From: Ulva prolifera
Lineage: Eukaryota > Chlorophyta > Ulvophyceae > Ulvales > Ulvaceae
Length of the DNA: 64,000 bases
Assembly (NCBI GenBank): GCA_023078555.1
Contig: CM041199.1
Coordinates: 2,545,101 to 2,609,100, forward strand
Reading direction: 5' to 3'
Shown here: positions 48,094-58,830 of the stretch, piece after piece
Position numbering within the stretch: the stretch's first letter is position 1
Layout: the number at the start of each line of letters is the position of its first letter
Notes under the pieces: generated by a model
Databases searched by the model: none
Seen by the model: the letters and a program-made list of their open reading frames with translations, nothing else
What the model was told of the DNA's origin: nothing
Made by a program: the position numbers and the translations under genes

Positions 48094-50073
48094 TCTCACC
48101 GAGGACTTCGGTGACTCTGTAATGGGGTGTTCAGTGCCTTGATATAGTCAGACTGGCAAGAAAGGGCTACGGACAGCGGAGAAGCCGTTGCAGCCTTATA
48201 GCTGTCACCTCAGCATGCAGTGAGAATAGAGATGCTGACAGCTGACCATGGATGCAGCTCTGCAAGCTGCATGATGTTCTAGATGACCGGCTCCTCGTGC
48301 CACTTGCAGGACAAATGGAAGGCTCTGTGCACGTCGCTGTTACCAATGGCAACGCGATCGCGCGACGCCGAGTGAACGTCGACGGTGTTCAGCACAGATC
48401 ACGGCACGCCGGTCCATGTTCATCCTGAAGTACAACCAAACAATGCTGCAGAAGCCCATGATTACATAACAGCACGGCCTGTGCACCTAGCGCTCCGTCC
48501 GTGCCTATGCAACTGCATAACATTCAGTGCGAAGCCGCGCCAACGACTCAGCGATCCGCTGAAGCGTCCCGTCTTGAAATATGTAGGTGATCATGCAATA
48601 TGCTGCTCTGCCATCGCATCCTTCTATGCACGACGTCTGTGTGATGGAATGCCACCGCTGCTTTGTGTGTACACCCGCGGTATGCATGGAGCCAAAAAGC
48701 GCAGAAGGACCGCGTCTGATGTGCTCTTGCACGCCGGCTATCTCGAGAATCGGCCATTTTCCCACACCACACTATAGCTACATAGCATCCCTTCGTCATG
48801 CAGAATTTTTCCAAATCGACCTTGAGCTACACAAGTATATGCCACCGGGAACAGCAGACGACCACATGTTCATCTGCAATTGAGAGCACGCAAATCTCGA
48901 TGTCCAAGGTCGACTCTTGCTTAAGCGGTCGCGCGTTCTTGAGATTTAGAGTGCTCCTACAGCCCCAGGCGCTTCAGCCAGTGCAGCTCCTTTGAAGGAC
49001 TTAATTCATTCGGCTCCGCAGGCAATCTGCTTGCAGGTGCGGCGTCAGTGTCCCGCCGTGTCTCGGTGATGTTGCATGTACGTTGCGTTGATGTTTTTGC
49101 CTCGCTTGCAAGGTTGATTCCAGTTTACGTTCCACCAAGGAGATGGGGCACCTCATCCGCTTCCTCACTGTCGATACTATCGACAAGTTTCTGAGAATAT
49201 CAGCATGATTCTGGACTTAATGGACAAGCTGTGACCTGTGCCAGTGCTCACAGGACTTCCTCGTAACAAGAATGGAGCCGTGAAGAGCTCCTGAGCCTTT
49301 TATCTCACAGGATCATAAATCGATTGGAGACTCCGTCAAGCAGGCGTGCCTGCCGTCATACAACTCAGAAGTTGGAATCACTCCGACAGGTGTGTTCATG
49401 TCTGCACCGTCAATGAACATGCATGCTTGATGCTTGATGCTCGAGGCAAGGACGCCCGTATCCATCTGGTCCATCCGAACGACACTATTTCGTTGCAGAC
49501 CTCCTCACACATCCGTGTAGCCATTCAAAGCACATGTGCAATTGTCTGCATGTCGCTGATTGGCAAGCCGTGAGTCGTTCCCAGATACTATGGTTGTCTC
49601 TCCTGCTTTGGTTCTACAACTGCTCAATCGTGGTATGTGCAAGCGCCACGCGCGTCCTTGGCCCCAACATGTGCCCCTAGACAGCATATGCAGTAATGCC
49701 ATGGACTTTACCGCGCTTCTATTTCCATGGTGAAGAAGCTGTACTTCTCGTTTGTGAGCACTTAGGCACTTCTGGCTCCCTAAAGGCATCGAATGAACCA
49801 CATACCAATTGTTTCAATGCTTTGCTTTGAACTGCACGCGCCAGCCCCTGGTGCAACACCAATGAATTGATTGGAGGGCAAAGTCAGGGAGGCAGGCAGC
49901 AGCGCTAGAATTGCAATTCTGAATGAACGCTCTGTCGCCAGTGCATCGTCATGCACAACATTCTGATTGAGCGTTCATTGAGATGTAGGCCAAAGACGTT
50001 TCTCGAATTGACTGGGGGTCACGCTCAATGTGGTGGACCACAGTCCGACCACCCAAACAGCCACTCACATAAC
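48094..50073. other. No supported gene; a nested inverted repeat at 49.92-49.98 kb
   Basis: Only short frames. AATGAACGCTC (49922-49932) and its complement (49969-49979) flank a second inverted pair GTGCAT/ATGCAC, forming a possible hairpin just upstream of the next gene. Confidence 0.4.
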
Positions 50074-51015
50074 ATGCACAGTCCCCGCCTAAAAGCCACA
50101 GTCACAGCAAGTTCTATAGGTAATTCCGCAGAACTCAGTCGGCCACCACTGTCAGCACCACCAGTGATCGAAAATTCAAAGACAGCGCAGGTACATCTCA
50201 GCACAAAGCATGCAACAAATCCAGATAGCACGTCGTCTACGTCCCAGGATCAACATACATGGCTAACTGCGGCATCTCATGAGGTACGTAAGATGCATAG
50301 AGAGGCGAATTTTGTCTTGTGGAGAGTGTGTCTCCGAATTGCAGCAACAAAGTCTGAATCAGCACAGAAGACTGTGCATTTACAAGTTGCATTTGTTATC
50401 TTGCTGTGACAACTCACGAGCATTGATCAGCTGTTGTTGGTGCCGCGTGTAGTAGAGACCTTTTCCTGATGCTGTTTCTGTGATGCTAGATAGGGATGAC
50501 CTCCAAACCGCCGCGAGGTATTTATCTGTCCAATGCAGCAGCGAGAATCGTGCTCGCAAGCAACATCTAGCGACGGTCAAGCGTTGCGCAACACCTCACG
50601 CATTCTCAGGCGCACCATTTCTTTGTCTCGTTATGCCGAGCTGCAACATGACCATATCAGCCATGCAGCCGCACATAAGTTAAACACTGGAGCACCGGGA
50701 ATGGTCCTGTGTCTTCGAAGTATGGGCGAAAGTGGGAAGGTCAATATTGTGGTAGTTCCAGATTCATCGCGCCAGCATCTCGAGATCGTCGATCACAACA
50801 CAAACGCACTTGGATCTCAAGCTGATGAGTCGACGCAAGTAGAGAATGAGTCAGTGCCGTATTACTGGCTATGGCAGATACTGACACTTGTCATGGCAAA
50901 TATACGTTTACGGTGGGCTAAGTATATGCTCATACATGCGAATGGCTTGTCCTCAACACTCACACAAGCAGACCGCTGCAGCAATGACGATCATAACACT
51001 TCTACTACACTATAA
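50074..51015 (+). CDS. Small putative membrane protein, two exons
   Basis: Exon 1 is 50074-50283 and exon 2 is 50539-51015, joined at phase 0 (strong GTACGT donor, AATGCAG acceptor; intron 255 nt), giving 228 aa. The frame is open upstream to an ATG at 49951, so the start may be earlier. Exon 1 is Ser/Thr/Pro-rich. Exon 2 has a globular-looking part (GMVLCLRSMGESGKVNIVVV), an acidic linker and a hydrophobic stretch (YYWLWQILTLVMANI) followed by basic residues, a likely single span. The layout of acidic linker then terminal span recalls the last exon of the gene ending at 47567, without clear sequence similarity. Confidence 0.5.
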
Positions 51016-51197
51016 AAACAATGCATCTTCATGCCATGCCTTGATAAGAACACCAAATTGTCACTCACTGCTGTGCTTCCCATGATTGTACGAGACGTTG
51101 GGATGATTGAGAAACACCCGACAGGGCATCCTCAGGATGCCATCCTGTACTTGCAGCCATAGCAGGTTACTCCAGCACCCTTGACATTCTTGTCTAC

Positions 51198-51512
51198 TTG
51201 AGGAGGACCATTGACAGTAGCTGCTTGATTTGCCTTTGCAGATTTAGCATCGCATGCCCCAACCAGCCAAGAATTCTGCTTTTCTTTGCTTGCTGTCCAT
51301 CGGCTGGCCCCACACATGGGTGTGGTGCAACGCGGTTTGCTTACCAGCTGCCTATTGGTGCTTATCCTACAGTTGCCCCGCTTGTCCTCAGCGAGCTTGA
51401 AATTTTGCAGGACGTTGTTGACGTCCTCACACCTAAGACACGCAGCAACGGTATGTTTGCGTGGATCAACGGTCCAGCGAATGCTAGAATTAAACGGTCA
51501 ATTGCGCACTGA
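51198..51512 (+). CDS. Possible internal exon, function unknown
   Basis: The stretch from about 51.35 to 51.51 kb reads as ordinary protein (IGAYPTVAPLVLSELEILQD) after an acceptor-like TTGCTTACCAG. No partner exon was identified with confidence. Confidence 0.25.
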   Translation: MRRTIDSSCLICLCRFSIACPNQPRILLFFACCPSAGPTHGCGATRFAYQLPIGAYPTVAPLVLSELEILQDVVDVLTPKTRSNGMFAWINGPANARIKRSIAH

Positions 51513-51599
51513 AGAAGCCGTATTCGACAGGAGGATACATATGCTGTATGTCAAACAGACACAGCACGTTGCTATGATGTAATTCGTATGGTACAGCAG

Positions 51600-52289
51600 C
51601 TAATGAAACTGAGTTATGATGTGATACCGCTGGCACAAAATTCTCAAGAGAACGGTGGCACGAACACAATCACGCCGGGAAGTGGGGCCTACAGCTACCA
51701 GAGTCGAGATCACATAGAGGTGTTCAATGCACATGAGTTTGACTATACATGATAGGTGAATTGCTTGTCTAAAGGGGATCCATAGCTTGACATCCTCACA
51801 ATCGTCACAGATGTTGCGGTGCAGGGGTACTTGGCTCAGCACATATCTCAAGCACTTCCCACAAAGACAACCTCCGCCACATGCGATCATCGAGTTGGAA
51901 AACTACATGAAAGCATGTATACAACTGACGGAAACTGCATTCTCAAAGCAAGCCGTTCTCGGATCGCACGTGCAAGGTCAGAGACCCTGCGTCGAGCAGG
52001 GGTGCATATGTAATTGCATGTGCTGTTGGCTAGCGGGTAGTTTCAACGCCAGCATGCAATTACAACAGTGAACACAGCAATCACGACCATTCTTGGCCAA
52101 GGCAGAAGCACGAACTGAAGTGTCCAATGGAGTGATCACTTCCACTGGCCCACTGCAACCCGTTATGCACACGCTTCGTTGGAGGTGAGACCGTCCTTGC
52201 CAACAACACCCGGACATCCTGCCATGTGGATACACAGCCACAACGTCACGTCGAAACATGTGAAGATGTGTCAAGTCGATGCTATACAC
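51600..52289 (-). CDS. Possible Cys-rich protein segments
   Basis: Two minus-strand frames carry Cys pairs: CLCGKC then ICDDCE (51.79-51.87 kb) and CCVHCCNC (52.03-52.10 kb). The ICxxCE motif matches ICMNCE at 48 kb and ICTYCE at 54 kb. Exon limits cannot be set. Confidence 0.25.
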
Positions 52290-53723
52290 CTGCAGTTCTG
52301 TAATCTCTCATGAGGCTGACGATGCAAACCTCAGCAAATTGAAGAAAAGAGGGGCGGCAGTACACACAAGTTCATTGAGCAATATGAAGACGTTGCATCA
52401 CAGCGGCTCCCCCTGCCAGACCCACATGACGACATCCCATGGTTGCCGGGTGCAGCCATGTAGGTAATGTCATGCGGCCATCACGTGTGCCTAGCAACTC
52501 TGATTGTGGGAAAGAAGACTCGACACGAAGGCACTTGATATCATTTGTGTATGCGCTGAAGCACTGAGGTTGGACAACCCCGAAGTTGTTTTGCGTTGCA
52601 ATCGCTCGGAAGCTGACGACACGGACATCTTGCATTGCACAACAACCTGCTGTAATGTGTTCACTGAAACTGCCTCGTTTTATGGATGTAAGCTGACAAA
52701 ACTTGTGAGATGGCAGACCATCACACCATACAAAGTACGCGTCAGGTGAGACGTCTTCAATTTTGTTACACATGCGTGTTGCTAACACAGATGCACAGGG
52801 AAGAATCAGAAGACATCGGTACCGTTAAAGTTCCACGTCAACACAACCATCGCCAGCACGACCAGCCACGTGTAGCTGTCGGCAGCCAGTCCCCATGTGC
52901 ACACAGAAGAGTGACGCTTGTAATATTGACATCTCGTTGAAGGCCCTCCAAAGCCTGCGACTTGTGTTGTATGTTATGTCAGCATGTAGCACCCTTCTGC
53001 ATTTATGCAGCCGACTTCTATGTGCCAAAACTGTAGAGGAAACAGGCACGACTGAGACAAGGGCCTCTCGAATTAGTCAAACTACCTTTCAATGTTGAGT
53101 TCCTGCACATAAATCAAACATGGGACATGCCGGAACAGCTAGAGTTTCATGTGTTGTCAAGGGTCAGAAGGTGGTGTCTGACTTGACCTGGTGCGCCAAA
53201 GCGGTGGAGCAGGTCCGCAGCACCTCATAGTACCGCATTGCAACCTCATAGTACCAACCTAGCCAACACCGTCACCGTGTGTGGGCTATGCACCTTCTCT
53301 GTTTACGTTTGTCGAGTTCAGGTGGTCAGTGGTCACTTATGTTTTGTCTGCACAAATAGGCACCATGCCGTGTAATGCATGCACTGGCATGGACATGTCA
53401 CATGCTCTGTGATCACTTCAGAGGAGGAGCAGCATCATTGCTTTTGGCAGCATATGGACACATTGCATTGTACCCAGGACCCTTCATTAGATTTGGTGTA
53501 GGGACTCGACATTTAGGAGCAAATAGAATTTGTCCACAACATCTTTACTCGGCTCCACCCGTTTTCCTCACGGCATCATGACACAGATAAACCTACAGAT
53601 CGGCCAAATACTATTGCTTAAGCTTACAATTTAAAGATTCAACATGCTGGCATAATGCGCAGAACCAGTGCTAGGCTCTGGAGAGCAACATTATAGCCTA
53701 CTTGCAATGATAGCATTTACGAC
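52290..53723. other. No supported gene
   Basis: A short frame with a good GTGAGA donor occurs near 52.75 kb (CAG|GTGAGA), but no complete model emerges. Otherwise nothing recognisable. Confidence 0.4.
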
Positions 53724-54089
53724 ATGGGCAATGACAAAAAGCTGTCTACAGCGATTCTGCCATCATTCTGTGATCACCAGCGAAATGCGTATGGGCTGTC
53801 TATAGGCGCCCATTTCAAAAGTTCTTCACTGCAAAGAGACTCATTTCGACCGCCAGAATCAACACCCTGCCGCGTTTTCTCGGCAGAATGCTGTGGCCGA
53901 AGGGAACTTCCCCACTGCCGGCATGGCCTGCACACCTTGTGCGAGATGATGTATTCACAATTACTACCGTTACAATTGTTTCCTTATCAAACTATTGCTT
54001 CGCATTGGTGTGTAGAAATTCCTTGCTTGGTCAAATTTCTACCCCACACAGGGGATCCTAAGATGATATGTACGTACTGTGAGAGGTGA
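53724..54089 (+). CDS. Possible Cys/His-rich protein
   Basis: The frame begins with ATG and runs 121 codons: AECCGRRELPHCRHGLHTLC in the middle and MICTYCER at the end, where a donor-like GAG|GTGAAT would allow a further exon. The Cys/His spacing suggests metal binding. No family recognised. Confidence 0.35.
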   Translation: MGNDKKLSTAILPSFCDHQRNAYGLSIGAHFKSSSLQRDSFRPPESTPCRVFSAECCGRRELPHCRHGLHTLCEMMYSQLLPLQLFPYQTIASHWCVEIPCLVKFLPHTGDPKMICTYCER

Positions 54090-54587
54090 ATGTTCCATGT
54101 TCACAATCATCAGTATCATCCCCTCAGTCGTCATCTGCATCATGTTGGTGTGTGCTGCTGAGTGTTGACGGTATGCCCGATGTAACCCTGCCGACCAAAT
54201 GTAGACAGGTTTAAGCGCACCAGATCGATGCACTTTGTGGTGTGGAATCAGTGATGATATTTACAGCGGAGAATCATTCTGTCACGTTCAACTGGATGCA
54301 AGATGGATGTAGAATCGGAACTTCGTGTACCCATACACCAGGCATCCAGCCATGCACGCGCAACAATCAGCTGTGAATCACCATGCTGGGGTTGCATGTC
54401 GCTATGTTCCATGGGCAATCGGCCAGTGAATGGTCAATGGCGTGTATGTTCATCTGCTGCGACTCGCTTTCATCCATGTTCACACGACTAGCATTCGATT
54501 CCACAAAATTGAGTTGGCAACCTGAACCACACTTGGTCGCAGTAGGACTACTTAACACATTTAGAAGTCGCGAATTAAAGTGTCTGA

Positions 54588-55100
54588 TTGCATAATGCAA
54601 TACTGTCAACACGTGCATGGGACCAGCGGCATGGCGGCACCACCTGTTTGCACATCTTCAACTGGCTGAGTGAATCATCAAGAATCATCAAGAAGACAAG
54701 AAGAGCAGCTCAAACCCTGGAAGTCAGCATCGATCTCATCACGTTGCTTGCAGTCCTCACCTTGGTGCACAGCCATATCCGCCAAACTAATGAAGGTGCC
54801 CTCAAATGCCTGCGACTTCTTCTGTGCCCAGTTCAAAAAACAAAATTACTTCCAAGAGTTCCCAGCTGCAGGTGCTGGTCGTTCACCATTTGTCAGGACT
54901 TCTTGATGCCTCGCGCTACTTACTACCAGAAACCTCTGAAGCATGGGATTGTTTGCATCAGTGGCTTCAGTAATCGCATTGTTATATTCACATGGCTGTG
55001 TGGGCGTCTGTGTCTTGATGTTATGAGAAAGACAGTTGTAGCTGACTCAAGAACTCTTGATAGTTCCTGCCTGCTTATCAACGTTGAGTGCCGGTACTGA
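54588..55100 (+). CDS. Possible protein-coding segment, hydrophobic
   Basis: A 170-codon frame in fairly AT-rich sequence, where such length is less likely by chance. It contains hydrophobic runs (LITLLAVLTLVHSHI; IVIFTWLCGRLCL). It starts with TTG, so a spliced upstream start would be needed. An alternative overlapping frame at 54.70-54.90 kb (ACDFFCAQFKKQNYFQEF) also looks coding, so the true exon pattern is unresolved. Confidence 0.3.
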   Translation: MHNAILSTRAWDQRHGGTTCLHIFNWLSESSRIIKKTRRAAQTLEVSIDLITLLAVLTLVHSHIRQTNEGALKCLRLLLCPVQKTKLLPRVPSCRCWSFTICQDFLMPRATYYQKPLKHGIVCISGFSNRIVIFTWLCGRLCLDVMRKTVVADSRTLDSSCLLINVECRY

Positions 55101-56410
55101 GAACAAATAAGTGTTGTGGCTATAAATGTTTCTGCATGGAAGTTGCCTTGCACTGCATTCGAGGACAGATTTCACAGATTTTGTGCTCTGTCCAGTTAAC
55201 TCAGTCTTTAATATCGTTGTGCAGCTCCAGCTCCAAACCGTCGCCCACGGAGATGCGATTGTCCAGAAAACTAGGTCGTCGGATGGCCTACCTGAGCTTC
55301 TCTCACAGAGACGATCACACATGGCATGAACAACATGATCACGCATCAAGGGCAAGAGCAGGCTCTTGGCAATTCATTTTCAGAATCCGTATCACCTACA
55401 GTAAAGCGGTGCTGGCTGGATACATCAACACAACACACCCACAGGTACGAGAAGCAGGTTCATAAAAACAGACGAAATGGTCACCAAAACATAAACAACG
55501 GTGTTACCTATCCTCAACTTTATAGCCATAAAAAATTGGCAGTGCGGATCGGCAGAGGTATCGCTCTACAACTTCCACAGCTGTAGATTCTCCCAGGCCT
55601 CAAATGAAATCCGTAACTCATAATTACACCTGCACTGAAGCTCTTCATATCTTCAGGGAGGAACTCAGCAACTGTTCTCTCAAAGTGTTTTTACCATCAC
55701 AATATACATCGTGCTCGTAAAGCAGTGTCAACCTAGCAAGAAATTCCGTGCCCAACCGTCATTTTGAGTCGACTACATTGAACTCCCAAACCCAACAAAT
55801 CGCCACAGTGCGACCTCAGACCAGATCACGACAACTAATCCCATCGACTCAGCGATTTTGGTAGTGTCAAGCTTTGGCCATGGGCGTAAGCATGCGCAAA
55901 ATCAAAAACATATCCAGGCAGAACACCCGAGACAGATGGTCTTGTTGGGGCTATCATAAATGTTACTTGATCATAGCACTCTCAGATGGTCCACCAAACG
56001 TGTACCGCACCACGGTCCCACTGGACTCAAGCGTGCTCAATCAAACTGTGTCAACAGCCCAGCAATCACCATCCGCCGCGGCGTCTTGCTCCATCCACAC
56101 CCCCAGGAACCACAGCTATCATTGCGAAGGCAATTCAGCTGACAGACATAGACCGGTGCACGAGACGGCTACAACGAGACATCCCTTCAACACAGTGGTA
56201 GCTTTGTACAACGCCAAACGATCAGTTGAGCATGCGAGCCAAGTGGCCCATACAAAGCGCCACACCCAATGACCAGGAAAGCTGCAATGTTCAGCAGGAA
56301 CTTCAGTCTGGAAGCCGATCGAATACATGCGATACTGTACTGACGAAAAAAACCGCGAGGACGTGTGAGAGAAGGCGCATTTGCCCGCGCATGAGGGCTT
56401 CCATGATGAC

Positions 56411-56606
56411 CTTGAAGGTAACGCAACGGTGCGCCTGCATGCGCTCCCGCCACTTTGCCTCCTTCGGCGCGAGCTCCGCCTTGAGCTGCTCCCGCACCGT
56501 GTGCTCTTTCTCCTCACCCGTCATCGGGGCCATCACCGCCGACGCCCAGTCGCTCTCGCAGATGTACACGAGCATGCACACATTGTTCATCGCACGCCAC
56601 GTGCAG
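56411..56606 (-). CDS. GC-rich probable exon of an unidentified minus-strand gene
   Basis: Between an acceptor (CTCGGCAG) and a GTCATC donor, 196 nt encode an even, charged helix (ESDWASAVMAPMTGEEKE; LKAELAPKEAKWRERMQAHR). Its local GC is well above the flanks, as in the exons of the START-like gene. A possible upstream exon is near 57.04-56.96 kb (VMAPVWQKRLAALRC). The family is not recognised. Confidence 0.4.
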
Positions 56607-57201
56607 CTGCCGAGAGCTGCATGCATTGTCATCTGGGATGTCTACCGGTGCGTCGTCTGAGCATGCAGAAGAAGAGCAGTCAGGGTACAGCCGTCGCAGC
56701 TTTTCACAGTGCTGGCCTGGCCTGGTGAAGAGAGTGAGGCAGCGTGGCACGATTCCATGCATGCAGCTTCGTGAATACACACCGGCCATGCGGAAAGGCC
56801 ATGCACACATACATGGCGGTGGACGTCGACACGTGCTATATTCGTGCGCCGCGGAGCTGCCGCCCATGCAAGCCTGCTCCACACACAAAGCAGTACACAC
56901 AGCAGAAACTGCTCCACGTGGAGCAGGGGGCAGGGGCTGCACCGGAGGGCCGCGAGCCTTTTCTGCCAGACTGGCGCCATCACCTTCCTTCCTTGCACTC
57001 GAGCGTCTCCGTTTAGCGCCTCCGTGACTCCGTTTAGCGCCCCAGTAGCGGTGCTAGCTGTTCCTGGCAACCGAGTGTTGCTACTGCTTTGTATGCTGTG
57101 CAGCGGACATCAACTTCAGGCTCATTCTCTGGCATAGATTTGGCACCACTTGACTTGGCGTGCTGCTGTTGTCTGGCGACAACTGTTTGGATGTTGGAAG
57201 T

Positions 57202-58830
57202 ATGCAGGATGCAACTCAGGGAGGGACCTCGGCGTCGAAGTCGGGTTGCATGGGAGGAGCTACAGTGGCAGAGCGGCAAGACATAATGGCCCGTGAGCAG
57301 TATTTGAAAATGGTAGAGGAAAACTTGGTATTCGCCGGCAATGAAGTAATGTTTGGAAAGATACAACACATGTACATCCAGCAGCAAAACGAAAACTCTC
57401 AGTCACCACATGCTGACTGTGCCGAACACACACAAGCCGTGTGCAAAACACGAAAAGTCATGCAGAAATTGAAGACATTCCCAAGATGGAGCGTATGACC
57501 CACGATACAAGCGCACCAGGGCTAAGCAATGCATCGTTTGGATCCAGTTTCAAAGTGAACATCGACCACGAGCAGAACACACAGGCTGACAAAATTGACA
57601 ATGAGGTCGCTATGTGTGAGCTGGTCCCTGCTGAAAAGGTGGAGATAATTATGGGTGAGCTGGCCTCCGCAACTGCAACGAAAGAGATGCTCAGCAGCAA
57701 TCTGGCTGATGCTGCTGGAAGGGAGGAGACGATGAAAGGCAAGCTGACCGCTGCCGGTGCAGAGAGGGACAAGCTGAACAACAAGCTGGCCGCTGCAGCC
57801 GAAAGGACAGTCGCCCTGGAGATCGAGTTGTCCGCTTGAGCTATCAGGGAAGAAAATATGCAGGCGAATCTGATCCTAGCTACTGCAAAGAAAGAGCTGC
57901 TGAAGAGCGAGGTTGCTGCAGCTGCAGAGATCGAAGAGCATGTAAAGTGCGAGCTGACTGCCGCTACAGATTGGAACGAGATGTTTGAGGAGCATCTGGC
58001 AACAGACCATGAGATGACAGGCGTGAGCAAGTGGGAGCACAAGCGGAGTGGTGCAGAGCGTCCAGCAGGCGCATCTGCATGTCGGAAACAGGAGGAAGGT
58101 CCATATGACATGTCAAACAAAGGTGAGGCTCAGCCCCAGAGTCACCAGCCGAGTTGGCACACGAGTACTCTTGCCATGCTGCATTATCAGTGACTACCTG
58201 TCGATTGCATACCTGTATGCAGAAACTGAGTTACATGAGACAATGAAAGGCTGGGCGAACACTGCTGGTGTGCACATCACCGACCAGACTCCAGACCCCT
58301 TGGCCAGTCGGAAGATGAACCTGCAAACTGAGGCAGTGAATGCAGAGATACAATGCCTCGAATCAGAAAAGTTCTCACTTGCCAAAAGCACTTTGAAGGC
58401 CCAGGAGCAGCAAAAGGAAAGAGTGTTGGATGTGGAATGCCATCACAATCACATCAAGTGGGCACACGGGCACAACAAATCAAACTCACAGGTTGACCTT
58501 GGCGCAACGGCAAATCCATGCACAATGTCTTTCAATGGGCTTTTCAGTGTTGAGGCTTGTGATCAGGCAAGAGAGCAATGCATTCTTCAGAACGAGGAAC
58601 AAGACGCGGCCGGCGACACGACTCAAGCGAGACTTCGGAAACAGGTTATCGCGATTGAAAAAAAGTTGAGTCGCTTCAGGCCGGGCTTCAGGCGTCATGT
58701 TCTTGCATGTCAGTATGTTGAACCTAATTCGGACGTTGGCCCACTGCCTGTCGCCCATTTTGAGGTCGAACACAGCTCTGCATGCACTGCTGCCGATCAC
58801 CTTGCATTCACACACAGCGACGCATGCTGA
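57202..58830 (+). CDS. Coiled-coil protein (family member 3), with internal stop or unresolved frame
   Basis: The 3' part is solid: the exon ends at 58122 with SNK and a phase-1 GTGAGG donor, a 100-nt intron follows, and the last exon is 58223-58830 (ETELHETMKGW, then charged helix). This is the same junction as in the genes at 29.4 and 45.6 kb. Before the intron lie eight 14-residue helical units. Unit five has an in-frame TGA (57837-57839) where other units have Ala; the frame continues unchanged after it. The likely beginning (ATG 57202, QDATQGGTSASKSG) is in a different frame and runs to a stop at 57498, so an intron or frameshift must lie near 57.4-57.5 kb. No membrane span is seen, unlike the two relatives. 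It may be a pseudogene, or the TGA may be removed by an unseen intron. Confidence 0.5.
57657..57992 (+). repeat. Eight tandem 42-bp coding units (14 residues, double heptad)
   Basis: Examples are ELASATATKEMLSS, NLADAAGREETMKG, KLTAAGAERDKLNN, EVAAAAEIEEHVKC and ELTAATDWNEMFEE. A 13-residue unit precedes and a partial one follows. The 14-residue period fits a classical two-heptad coiled coil. Confidence 0.9.

Noticed and set aside
57837..57839. TGA as a reassigned sense codon
   Set aside because: The START-like gene, the minus-strand gene ending at 36511 and the coiled-coil genes ending at 30318, 47567 and 58830 all stop at TGA.
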